Part shown: one piece after another, positions 35,553 to 43,600 of the stretch
How positions within the stretch are numbered: the stretch's first letter is position 1
Layout: every line of letters starts with the position of its first letter
Assembly: GCF_032302195.1 (NCBI RefSeq)
Contig: NZ_CP135275.1
Span: forward strand, 2,852,001 to 2,916,000
Direction of reading: 5' to 3'
DNA length: 64,000 bases
DNA from: Paenibacillus sp. MMS20-IR301
Lineage (GTDB): Bacteria; Bacillota; Bacilli; Paenibacillales; Paenibacillaceae
Notes under the pieces: generated by a model
The model's input: the letters and a program-made list of their open reading frames with translations, nothing else
Database searches by the model: none
What the model was told of the DNA's origin: nothing
Position numbers and translations under genes: made by a program

Positions 35553-35881
35553 ACTTCCTCCTGTGGACTACAGCAATCGTTATTAAGACAGACTATTTTG
35601 CTTTTCATTGACGGCAAGTGTTCATAAATACACTGTACATAGGACTCCGCTGCTGGATTTAACGAATAATATACCCACTGTCCTTTTTTCCTTTCGCTGA
35701 GAAGACCAGCTGACTTTAATTTTCGCAGATGTTGGCTGGCATTGGGCTGTGACATACCAATAACATCGGTGATGTCGCAGACACAAAGTTCCTGCTCTTT
35801 AAGCAGTGCCACAATTGTCAGCCGCGTTTTATCGGCTAATAATTTATAGGTATCTGCCATTTCTTGTATCTTTTGTTCCAT
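35549..35881 (-). CDS. arsR: ArsR/SmtB-family arsenite-responsive repressor
   Basis: A 110-residue winged-helix repressor. The metalloid-binding motif ELCVCD (Cys32 and Cys34) is in the alpha-3 position, followed by the recognition helix [13 protein letters not shown]. Extra cysteines near the C-terminus ([10 protein letters not shown]) could add a third ligand. It releases DNA on binding As(III) and so induces its own operon. The start follows AGGAGGAG by about 6 nt. A 9-bp direct repeat upstream is a candidate operator. Confidence 0.95.
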   Translation of the reverse strand: MEQKIQEMADTYKLLADKTRLTIVALLKEQELCVCDITDVIGMSQPNASQHLRKLKSAGLLSERKKGQWVYYSLNPAAESYVQCIYEHLPSMKSKIVCLNNDCCSPQEEV

Positions 35882-35933
35882 ATGTAGCTCCTCCTGTCAT
35901 TCATCATATTGAGTTCAACATTTAATGACATAA

Positions 35934-35958
35934 TTATATAATTAATCACTTATATAAT
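35934..35958 (-). promoter_or_regulatory. Candidate ArsR operator (direct repeat)
   Basis: TTATATAAT occurs at 35934-35942 and again at 35950-35958, 16 bp apart. The location is 53-77 bp upstream of the arsR ATG, in an AT-rich promoter region. Operator function is inferred from position only. Confidence 0.45.
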
Positions 35959-35995
35959 CAATGACAAATATACAAAGGTATTGAAAACGTGAAAA

Positions 35996-36022
35996 CAGCC
36001 TTAGGCTTATTACCCAAGGCTC
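35996..36022. terminator. Possible terminator between gshF and arsR
   Basis: AGCCTT and AAGGCT arms flank a loop of about 13 nt, followed on the plus strand by CTTATTATTT. It lies about 75 bp past the gshF stop. The stem is short. Confidence 0.35.
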
Positions 36023-36097
36023 TTATTATTTATAGTGTTAACATATCCATATGGTCTTACCGTTCTGACAACCTGCATTTTCCCGTCTTATTTTTAG

Positions 36098-38437
36098 TTA
36101 ACTTTCCACTTTTCCAAACAGCAAGTCGAGAATTTTTTCATCCGCCTTGCGGTTTTTCCCCTTGTATGGATAGCAGTGGATATGAATGGCTGGATTAAAG
36201 TTGATCTCAATAATACTATAATTGGATCCGGCTGCTTCAGATGTAATATCATCTATCATCATGTCCACTCCACAGAAGGTAGCTCCTGCAGCCTTTGCTG
36301 ATTCAATGGCTAATGTCTTATAGCTCTCTGGAATGTCATCGGTAAAGTCAAGGCTGTCTCCACCTGTACTGATATTGGAGTTTTCCCGTAAATAAACGAC
36401 TTGACCTAACGTAGGGACCTCACTCCATTGATGGTTATGATTCTTTAAGAATATGGTTTCTGCTTCACCTAGCTGAATCTTTTCTAAAGGTGTCTTATAA
36501 CCGCGACCCCGAAGCGGATCTTTATTCTTTTCGTAGACGAGTTGCTCAATCGTGTGAATTCCATCACCCATGACATTGGCTGGTACGCGATGCAGTATCC
36601 CCACAACCTCATCACCCATGACCATGAATCGATACTCTTTACCTGTCATGAATTCTTCTAGCAGAACCGTCTGATCATGCTTAAACGCCATTTCAAATGC
36701 TTTTCGATAGTCTTCCTTGGAGAATGCACGATTAAAGATGGTAATACCCAAACCAAAGTTGGTGGACTTTGGTTTAATGACAATAGTTTTGTCACGGTAC
36801 ATCTCATAGGCAGCCAATGCCTCTTCCTGACTGTGGAAAGCATCTCCATTGGGTACACGAATACCACGTTCTTTAAGAACTTCTTTTGTCACAACTTTAT
36901 TCTCCATGATCAGTACCGTACTGTAGGAATCAAGCGACGTCTTGGTAGCCTGCTTTACATATTCCGTATGATCTCCCTTTGTAAGCAGGACGAAGTTCTC
37001 ATGACGGTCAATTAGTTTGAACTTAACCCCACGTTTCACGGCTGCCTTTAGAAGCAATTGTGTTGATAGTTCTAAATCTTCATATCCAACAAAGCGATAC
37101 CCATTTTTTTCGCTATCCTCGGCATAAACTTTAGCTTTAGCCAAATGATATTTCATGTAAGTGGATTTCTGAATTTCCGACTTAATTTTATAGGCAAAAC
37201 CCAACTCAGGATGAAGGATTTTTTGCATTTCTCCATCAAGGAGTTGGAAGAATTCTTCCCCATCAGGATTAAGGAGTTGCACCATTTCTTGCATCTCACG
37301 GATACAAGCAACCGCCATCTCCTTCATCGTGCCACGGGAGCCCTGAGAATCATTTAAGATACCATCAATGCCCTCAGTGATCACTTGATCATGATTGAGG
37401 TCCGCCATCTTCTGGTCTTCCGTACAAAAAAGCTCATCTTCTTTGAGCAGCATAAAAAGAATGAACAGATGGATAAACTTCATCGTTTCTTTACTGATCC
37501 CAATCTTATGCAGTGGGTTGAGATCAATCAAGCGCAGCTCTAAGTACGCCACACCATCTTCCACAAGTTCTTTTAATGGATTCAACCCTTTGGCTGTTTT
37601 CAACCGAACGGGATTGTAGAATTCCTTTGCATTCAGCAATTCATCTTTCTGAATTAGTGTGTTCAAATCCTGTACGTAGTCATGTATCGAATCAAAGGAT
37701 ACATAGAATGGTTTTTTATTCCGATAACCACATACACTATTCCGAAGCGAATTCATCTTAGGGAAATAGTGACTCTTGTTATCATCTGAATTGCTTAATG
37801 ACACACACTCTTGGATATAGGTTTTGTCAAAGACTGGACTTGCCCCTGTGAGATAAATAAGCAACCAACGGTACCGAAGCAGGTTGTGTGCAATCCTAAA
37901 GTAAATGGCATCCTTGAAGTCTTTGTAAGCTTCCCCCTTGCTTATCGTTTCATGTAGCTTTCGTAAGAACCGTTCATCAAACGAGAAATTATAATGGATT
38001 CCACTTAGCAGTTGTCTTTTGCGACCATACTTATCTGCTAGTTCATGACGATACTCATCAGCAATCGGATCATTCATCTTTGCAATCGGGATCTTTTGTT
38101 CTTCGGGTAAGATCGGCGGATTACTACTTGTCCACAGATATTCACCTTCAAGCTCTAATGTCACAATGTCCTGTAAAGCTTCCATGAACTGATAGGTCTC
38201 TTCAATCGAATCAAAGGCTGGGGTAATCATCTCGATTTGGCTCTCTGAAAAATCTGTTTGGATATAGGGATTCTCCGTTTTACTCCCAAACGCCTTTGGA
38301 TGTGGGGTCAGCGCCAATTTTCCCTCATGATCTACCCTAACATTCTCTTTCTCCAAACCAAATTGACCTCGAAACAGATCCTTATTTAACGAATTATCAA
38401 TAATTTGTTTTATGATTTCACGATTTAATAAATTCAT
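36098..38437 (-). CDS. gshF: Bifunctional glutamate-cysteine ligase / glutathione synthetase
   Basis: A 779-residue fusion enzyme. The N-terminal half (about 1-450) is a glutamate-cysteine ligase with FGLEKENVRV near the start. The C-terminal half (about 480-779) is an ATP-grasp domain (VIKPKSTNFGLGI, LLEEFMTGKEYRFMV, EINFNPAIHIHCYP). Together they make glutathione from Glu, Cys and Gly, as in GshAB/GshF of streptococci, Listeria and other Firmicutes. The length is typical. AAGGAAGGT precedes the ATG. It lies within the arsenic cargo upstream of arsR on the same strand, where glutathione would complex As(III) or buffer redox stress. Confidence 0.94.
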   Translation of the reverse strand: MNLLNREIIKQIIDNSLNKDLFRGQFGLEKENVRVDHEGKLALTPHPKAFGSKTENPYIQTDFSESQIEMITPAFDSIEETYQFMEALQDIVTLELEGEYLWTSSNPPILPEEQKIPIAKMNDPIADEYRHELADKYGRKRQLLSGIHYNFSFDERFLRKLHETISKGEAYKDFKDAIYFRIAHNLLRYRWLLIYLTGASPVFDKTYIQECVSLSNSDDNKSHYFPKMNSLRNSVCGYRNKKPFYVSFDSIHDYVQDLNTLIQKDELLNAKEFYNPVRLKTAKGLNPLKELVEDGVAYLELRLIDLNPLHKIGISKETMKFIHLFILFMLLKEDELFCTEDQKMADLNHDQVITEGIDGILNDSQGSRGTMKEMAVACIREMQEMVQLLNPDGEEFFQLLDGEMQKILHPELGFAYKIKSEIQKSTYMKYHLAKAKVYAEDSEKNGYRFVGYEDLELSTQLLLKAAVKRGVKFKLIDRHENFVLLTKGDHTEYVKQATKTSLDSYSTVLIMENKVVTKEVLKERGIRVPNGDAFHSQEEALAAYEMYRDKTIVIKPKSTNFGLGITIFNRAFSKEDYRKAFEMAFKHDQTVLLEEFMTGKEYRFMVMGDEVVGILHRVPANVMGDGIHTIEQLVYEKNKDPLRGRGYKTPLEKIQLGEAETIFLKNHNHQWSEVPTLGQVVYLRENSNISTGGDSLDFTDDIPESYKTLAIESAKAAGATFCGVDMMIDDITSEAAGSNYSIIEINFNPAIHIHCYPYKGKNRKADEKILDLLFGKVES

Positions 38438-38491
38438 ATGTCGGACCTTCCTTCTTATTTGTGTAAAATCACGGTTATTAGAACTTTCAAC

Positions 38492-38611
38492 CTATCTATT
38501 TTCCATTGCTGCTGCCGCCAAACCCAGCGGTCCCGTTCCAATAATTGCAACAGGTAATACATTTTTTTTACTGGCGTCTACAACAGATCGTTTGGTTTGC
38601 AGGAATACATC
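38492..38611 (-). pseudogene. Remnant of an ArsO-like FAD/NAD(P)-binding monooxygenase
   Basis: The minus strand reads VLPVAIIGTGPLGLAAAA, a GxGxxG dinucleotide-binding start typical of flavoprotein monooxygenases found in ars islands, and stops 5 codons later (MENR, then TAG). No in-frame start codon exists; the nearby ATG is in another frame. Only about 40 codons survive. A MarR-type operator lies just upstream, as if it was once the regulated gene. The family assignment rests on this short segment only. Confidence 0.55.
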
Positions 38612-38637
38612 TCATTATGCTTCTTCTCCTCAATATT

Positions 38638-38654
38638 ATTTGCAAATTGCAAAT
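38638..38654. promoter_or_regulatory. MarR-type operator, copy 2
   Basis: ATTTGCAA and TTGCAAAT form a perfect inverted repeat around a single A. It shares the half-site pattern ATTTGC-N5-GCAAAT with the copy upstream of marR at 39157-39183. It lies between the MarR stop and the flavoprotein remnant. Confidence 0.7.
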
Positions 38655-38680
38655 ATATGACTTAGTTAAAGGGATAGTAA

Positions 38681-39127
38681 CTATCCCAGTGGTGTACAAC
38701 ATACACTTGACTTCTCCATACTGGAGTTAAGCAGTTTGATTGCGTTAATGACCATGTCCCGCTCAAACTCAGACATATGCGAGAACACTTCTATTAAATA
38801 GTCATTCATCTGTTTATCGATGACTGTAGCAATATATTTTCCTTGCGTTGTTAAGTTTAAAATATAAATTCTACGGTCTTCCGGAAGCGGAGTCTTCTGA
38901 ACTAGCCCCATTTTCACAAGGCTTTGAACCTGGCGACTAAATGTGGTGATATCCATTGCAAGTCCATCCGCCACCTGCTGAATGGATGGATTATGTTTGC
39001 GATCAATTTCATAAATAATATGACTCTGCACCAGGGAAATATCCACTCCCCCTGCGACGCAACAATTTTTATCTAATAGCCCAAACCGTCGCGTCATGAT
39101 TTGAAATATTTCTCTTAGGTTTTCCAC
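38681..39127 (-). CDS. MarR-family regulator with paired cysteines
   Basis: A 148-residue winged-helix dimer-type regulator with recognition region AMDITTFSRQVQSLVKMGLV and wing EDRRIYIL. The frame can begin at GTG 39136, but AAGGGGTG lies 6 nt before GTG 39127, so that start is preferred. Adjacent cysteines occur near both ends (Cys22-Cys23 and Cys143-Cys144), a pattern suited to thiol-binding arsenicals or oxidation sensing. It lies between gshF and the divergent acetyltransferase gene. Two matching palindromes flank it, suggesting autoregulation and control of both sides. Confidence 0.85.
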   Translation of the reverse strand: MENLREIFQIMTRRFGLLDKNCCVAGGVDISLVQSHIIYEIDRKHNPSIQQVADGLAMDITTFSRQVQSLVKMGLVQKTPLPEDRRIYILNLTTQGKYIATVIDKQMNDYLIEVFSHMSEFERDMVINAIKLLNSSMEKSSVCCTPLG

Positions 39128-39156
39128 TTCTTTCACCCCTTGAATTATTTATACCT

Positions 39157-39183
39157 CAATTATTTGCAAAACGCAAATAATTG
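39157..39183. promoter_or_regulatory. MarR-type operator, copy 1
   Basis: Perfect 11-bp arms CAATTATTTGC / GCAAATAATTG flank the 5-nt centre AAAAC. It is between the divergent marR and arsN1-like genes, so one site could control both. Confidence 0.75.
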
Positions 39184-39266
39184 TTTTGAAATTTTTTTAG
39201 CCCTTCCCATATCAAATCAAGATGTGATATAAAAGCGATATAGGACAAATTATAGGAGTGATGATG

Positions 39267-39755
39267 ATGTTTTTAGTACGACCAGCTACAGCATCTGATC
39301 TAAGCGAAATATTACATATCTATAATCAAGGAATTGAGGATCGGATCGCCACATTGGAATCCGAATTAAAAGATGAGGTATATATGAACCAGTGGTTTGA
39401 CAAACATCAGGAGCGGTACGCGGTACTTGTAGCCGAGCAGGATCATCAAGTGATTGGATGGGCTTCCATCAATCCGTATAGTCCCAGAAGCGCTTATGAT
39501 GGTGTCGGTGACCTTTCCATCTATATTCATCGCAACCATCGCGGCAAAGGAATAGGCAGACAATTGCTTCAAAAATTAGAGACTGTCGGCAAAGAAAATA
39601 AATTTTATAAATTTGTTCTATTCACTTTTCCATTCAACAATCTAGGACAAGGCTTATATCATAGAGCTGGATATCGGGAAGTTGGAATATTTCAGAATCA
39701 AGGTATCTTGGACGGTGCGTTTATAGATGTGATGGCGATGGAGAAGTTGCTGTAG
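39267..39755 (+). CDS. arsN1: GNAT acetyltransferase, ArsN1 (arsinothricin/phosphinothricin) type
   Basis: A 162-residue GNAT enzyme with RPATASDLSEILHIYNQGI at the N-terminus, IEDRIATLES, and the acetyl-CoA pyrophosphate loop HRGKGIGRQLL. This is the phosphinothricin acetyltransferase-like subgroup, whose ars-island members (ArsN1) N-acetylate the organoarsenical antibiotic arsinothricin. The frame opens with GTG and four Met codons. AGGAG lies 8 nt before the ATG at 39267. It is divergent from marR with a shared operator. A plain phosphinothricin acetyltransferase is the alternative; the arsenic context favours ArsN1. Confidence 0.82.
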   Translation: MFLVRPATASDLSEILHIYNQGIEDRIATLESELKDEVYMNQWFDKHQERYAVLVAEQDHQVIGWASINPYSPRSAYDGVGDLSIYIHRNHRGKGIGRQLLQKLETVGKENKFYKFVLFTFPFNNLGQGLYHRAGYREVGIFQNQGILDGAFIDVMAMEKLL

Positions 39756-40070
39756 ATTGGAAACTCATGATCTGTTGCTATAATCGTAATTTACATCTTC
39801 CTTTCGATAATTGTCGCAGGAATAACTAGGTAAGATGTCGAATAATACAATTCATACATAGGTCATTAGAATGAGAATATACTATATGGAAGAGGATTTT
39901 TCATTTGTTGAACTAAAGAATAACAGTGATGTATTATTAAATTGTTTAATGTTTGTGGATTATGAACAAAAACCCAACTAACATTTAATTTTTCGAATAA
40001 GTTGACAATTAAAAAATAAGAGTTAACTTTATAACATATTACAAACACAATGTCATACAAGGTTTATGCC

Positions 40071-40118
40071 ACATGATTTGTCAAATGAAATGTCACACGA
40101 ATTTTCACATGAATTGTC
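40071..40118 (+). repeat. Degenerate 12-bp tandem repeat, four units
   Basis: The units are ACATGATTTGTC, AAATGAAATGTC, ACACGAATTTTC and ACATGAATTGTC. In one plus-strand frame they read as the tetrapeptides HDLS, NEMS, HEFS and HELS. This frame opens with an ATG two codons earlier and closes after 33 codons, so it may be the remnant of a repeat-containing protein end or a chance array. Confidence 0.55.
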
Positions 40119-40210
40119 ACGAGGGGTTAGATTCTTCAATCTTTCCCCTTTAACTTTTGCTTTGTAAAGTGCATCGAAATAAATAAGTTCAACATATATA
40201 TGCTTATTAC

Positions 40211-40243
40211 AAAAATACGCCTTTGACCGGGGCGTATTTTTTT
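40211..40243 (+). terminator. Rho-independent terminator
   Basis: Perfect 11-bp arms AAAAATACGCC / GGCGTATTTTT flank a 9-nt loop and run into further Ts. It is on the strand of the acetyltransferase gene and inside the right end, so it would insulate cargo and host nrdJ. Confidence 0.8.
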
Positions 40244-40273
40244 ATTGCCTTTTGATGCGGAACGGCATAAAAA

Positions 40274-40302
40274 AACAAAGCGTAAGAGTAACGCTTCGTT
40301 TT
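40274..40302 (+). terminator. Second hairpin terminator near the right end
   Basis: Arms AACAAAGCGT / ACGCTTCGTT (9 of 10 pairs) around AAGAGTA are followed by TT. It is a weaker companion of the one 30 bp upstream. Confidence 0.5.
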
Positions 40303-40620
40303 GGTAGATCTTTTTCAATTTTTCAGAAAATAATACGTCATTCTTTTTCATATTTAGTGAATTTCGAGTCGGATTAATGTCGATCTTTTTCAAACTCTGT
40401 GATTTCGGCTTAAGCATTTCCAAACTTAAAGAATGAAAACAAGCTTTTTCAAACTTTATTAAAAAGCATGTTTTCAAAACCGATTAAATTTCAGTGGTTT
40501 GAAAATTATTTTTAACACTTAAATCAACAAACCTAGTCATCACAAGGGTTTAACCAGCTAAAATTCCCAAACTTTATTTTCACTTTTGCAAACCTTTTGA
40601 AGGATAACAATAAGAAAATC

Positions 40621-40635
40621 CTTATCGGGACTTTT
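40621..40635 (-). repeat. Right terminal inverted repeat of the Tn7-like element
   Basis: It is the reverse complement of AAAAGTCCCGATAAG at 24874-24888, a perfect 15-bp match. The inner neighbourhood also matches the left end after a short length difference. Confidence 0.8.
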
Positions 40636-40642
40636 TGCTCGC

Positions 40643-40648
40643 ATTTAT
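40643..40648 (+). repeat. Candidate target-site duplication, right copy
   Basis: ATTTAT matches 24863-24868. It lies 18 bp beyond the nrdJ stop codon on the side of the insertion. Confidence 0.4.
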
Positions 40649-40666
40649 TTCATTTCACATTCCATC

Positions 40667-43600
40667 TCAACCACACCGGCTATACCCGCAATTCCCACAT
40701 GTCTTGCACCCTTCAATATTAATCAGCGATGCACTGCCGCAGGATGGGCAGAGATCCCGCGAAGCTGTAGCGTGGCTATGAGCGCTATGGCCGCCATGCT
40801 CGGCATCGGCCTGAGCCGCGGCCGGAACACTCGCTTTCAGCTCGGCGTTCAGCGCCTCGGTGAAATCCTCCAGCTCCAGCGTGGCCGCGATCGGAGCGGC
40901 CGCATGATCGTCATGTGCATTATTCAGCACATGAGTTTCGAGGGCCTTCGCCACCGCGTCGGCGATAGACTCGACACGGTTCGCGCCGAAGCCGATGGCG
41001 CCGGAGCCGCCGATGCCCTTGAGATGCTTGATCAGCAGGCCGACCTTCTCACCGTGGTCGCCGTAGCGCAGGAACAGCGAGCAGACCCGGCCCAGCGCTT
41101 CGGCCATGGCGAAGACGTCGGAGCCGGCTTTGCCGACATTCAGGAAGATTTCGGCCGGAATGCCGTCCAGGTCATTAATGGTGATATACGCCATTCCGAA
41201 CGGCGTGTTGATCTTGTACGTAGCGCCGCGCAGCACCTGCGGGCGTTTCTTGTATTGCTTGTCCACACCGCTGGCCGCAGGCTGCGCAGCAGGCACTGCC
41301 GCCACAGTAACAGGCTCAGCCGCTACCGGTTCAGCGTTCTTAGCCTCAACGGTTTCAACCTCAGCCAGTGTCTCCTTCTTCTCTTCCTTCTTCGCCGTTT
41401 CCAGCACCTGCACATCGCGGCTGCCGTCACGGTAGATGGTTACGCCTTTGCAGCCCAGATCGAAGGCCATTTCGTACAGCTCGGCGGTTTCCTCTATCGT
41501 GAAGTCGGACGGGCAGTTCGCGGTCTTGGAGATGGAGCTGTCTACCCAGCGCTGAATCGCCGCCTGTGCGCGGATATGATCCTTGGCGGACAAATCCATC
41601 GAAGTCACGAAGTACTCCGGCAGCTCTTCACCCGGATGGGCTTCCAGCCACTCCTCTGCAATCGGAACGAACTGCTCGTCATAGCCGAGACGGCTCTGGC
41701 GGTAATATTTGAAGGCGAAGTACGGCTCGATCCCGGTCGAGGTGCCGACCATCGTTCCTGTGCTGCCTGTTGGTGCCTGGGTAATCACGGTAACATTGCG
41801 CATGCCGAGCTCACGGATGGAATTACCGACCTCCGGATATACCTCAGCAATATTGCGCATGAATCCGCTCTGCAGATATTGTTCGGCATCAAATGCCTGG
41901 AACGAGCCCTTCTCGCCGGCGATCTCAGCTGAAGCCAGATACGCCTCGCGGGCCATGAAGCCATAGAGCTTGTCCAGGAATTCCAGGGATTCCGGGCTGC
42001 CGTAACGGATATTCAGCTTGATCATCAGCTCAGCCAGACCCATAGTGCCCAGGCCTACACGGCGCTCGAGCTTCTGGTTCGCTTCATTTTCCGGGAAATG
42101 ATAAGGTGTCTTGTCGATAACATTATCCAGGAAACGTACGGAATAACGGGTGGTTGTGGCCAGGTCCGCCCAGTCTACATCATGATTCTCCGCATCGTAG
42201 AACTTGGAGAGGTTCACAGCGGAGAGATTGCATACGCCCCAGCCCGGAAGTCCTTGTTCCCCGCAGTTATGAGCGACTACACCACCTGCAATCAGCGAGT
42301 GCGTTACAGGCTCAGTAATATCGTATACCGTTACAGTCTCGCCTGGTTCAATTCCCACGACCCGTGACATGAATTTCTCCGTTTTGCGTGAAGGTCTGGC
42401 GATCCGCTCCAGGGCTTCCTGTTTTCTGGTAAGCAGCTTGAAGCCGATCTTCTCCTTGAACTCTACAATATTGTTGCCGCTTATAATCAGCTCATAAAAT
42501 CCGCCGCCCGCATAGCTGCGTTCTTCCCCGTTTATGGTCGTGTAAGAGAACAACGCCTGAGCTTTCTTCTCACGATTATAGATGGAGCTGTTGATTCCGA
42601 AATTGAGCAGCAGCAACTGTACACCTTGCAAAAGCTTCTTCGATGCGGATGTCAGCCGGACCGTGCGGTGCATCTCGTCATTCTCATATACCGTACCGTC
42701 TGCCGAGAATAATCCTTGCAGGAAAGCTGTAACTGTCTCACGTGAAGCCGTATAGAGAGCGGCCGGAACCTCTTTGCCGGCAGCTTTAACCGCCTTAACA
42801 CCCAGTGCCTCAAGCTGTTCACGGAAAGACTTACGCCACCAGTATGCCTGCTTGGTACCGTTGCTGCGGTCAAACACCTTAGCGGTCACACCTGTAATGC
42901 TCTCCCCGGCAGCAATCAGCGCCGGAATCACTTCGCTGTCCGCTTCACCAAACACCATGCCGATATCACCGCGCCCGGACACCCATCCGTCGCCAGTAAG
43001 CCAGCCCAGGAACCAGCCCCACTGCTGTCCAAGTGTATCTTCAGCCGCGAAGCTGCCTTCACCGGACTGCAGATATACACGGTCGTCAGCAGTTAAAGCA
43101 TGGGCCTCTTTCCAGCCGGAATCGGTATACAAACGATGCTCAGGGGTGACGGATATTTCAACGCCATTTTGCAGGGAAATCTTCAAAGTCTCTCTGGTTC
43201 CGGTCGGGAACACTGTAGCCCGTCTCATCTGCAGTCCCGGAACTTCATAGCTTCTACCGCCTACTACCTTCGCTGCTTCAACCAGCCGCAAGTCTGTGCC
43301 GACAAGGAAAGATTCTCCTGCTGTCTTCTTGTACAGCTGTTCTATAGTAAGGAGTCCATATTCAGTCGCGATCCGCGTATCCGGGTGGAAGCACGGATTA
43401 GTACAAATAATCGGATTGAAATACCAGCTGTTCGACATCTGGTTGTAGTATTCCATGAACACTACGCCCGGCTCAGCCGATTTCCAGGCCGATTCAATAA
43501 TCGTATGCCATACATCGCGGGCCTTGACGGTACGGTAAGGAATGACGCGGCGTCCATCGGCTTTCCATTTCTCCAGATCCCCGTCCCAGATGGTATCGTA

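Larger units (their letters stand above)
24869..40642. mobile_element. Tn7/Tn5053-like transposon carrying an arsenic-resistance island
   Basis: The element is bounded by 15-bp perfect terminal inverted repeats and TnsB-site-like arrays. It carries tnsC, tnsB and two tniQ/tnsD-like genes at the left and an arsenic resistance cargo at the right. Composition is clearly more AT-rich than both flanks. The right tip is about 20-30 bp past the stop codon of nrdJ, recalling Tn7 insertion past glmS. No tnsA-like endonuclease and no serine or tyrosine resolvase was seen, so cut-and-paste versus replicative movement is open. All five transposition frames appear intact. Confidence 0.85.
39756..40666. 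other. Right end region of the Tn7-like element
   Basis: No convincing gene is present in about 900 bp. It holds a degenerate 12-bp tandem repeat (40071-40118) and two hairpin terminators (40211-40243, 40274-40302). An array of TnsB-site-like motifs follows, mostly as the complement CTTTT(T/G)CAAAC, at 40385, 40414, 40443, 40466, 40563 and 40582, with one in opposite orientation at 40496. The terminal repeat is at 40621-40635, and the last 20-30 bp is host DNA before the nrdJ stop. Confidence 0.7.

Noticed and set aside
40136..40477. 113-residue minus-strand open frame inside the right transposon end
   Set aside because: It overlaps terminators and TnsB-site repeats, lacks a ribosome site and has no protein-like conservation pattern.
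40772..41932. 386-residue plus-strand open frame antisense to nrdJ
   Set aside because: It is a shadow of the high-GC coding strand of nrdJ. The real gene on the other strand has clear catalytic motifs.
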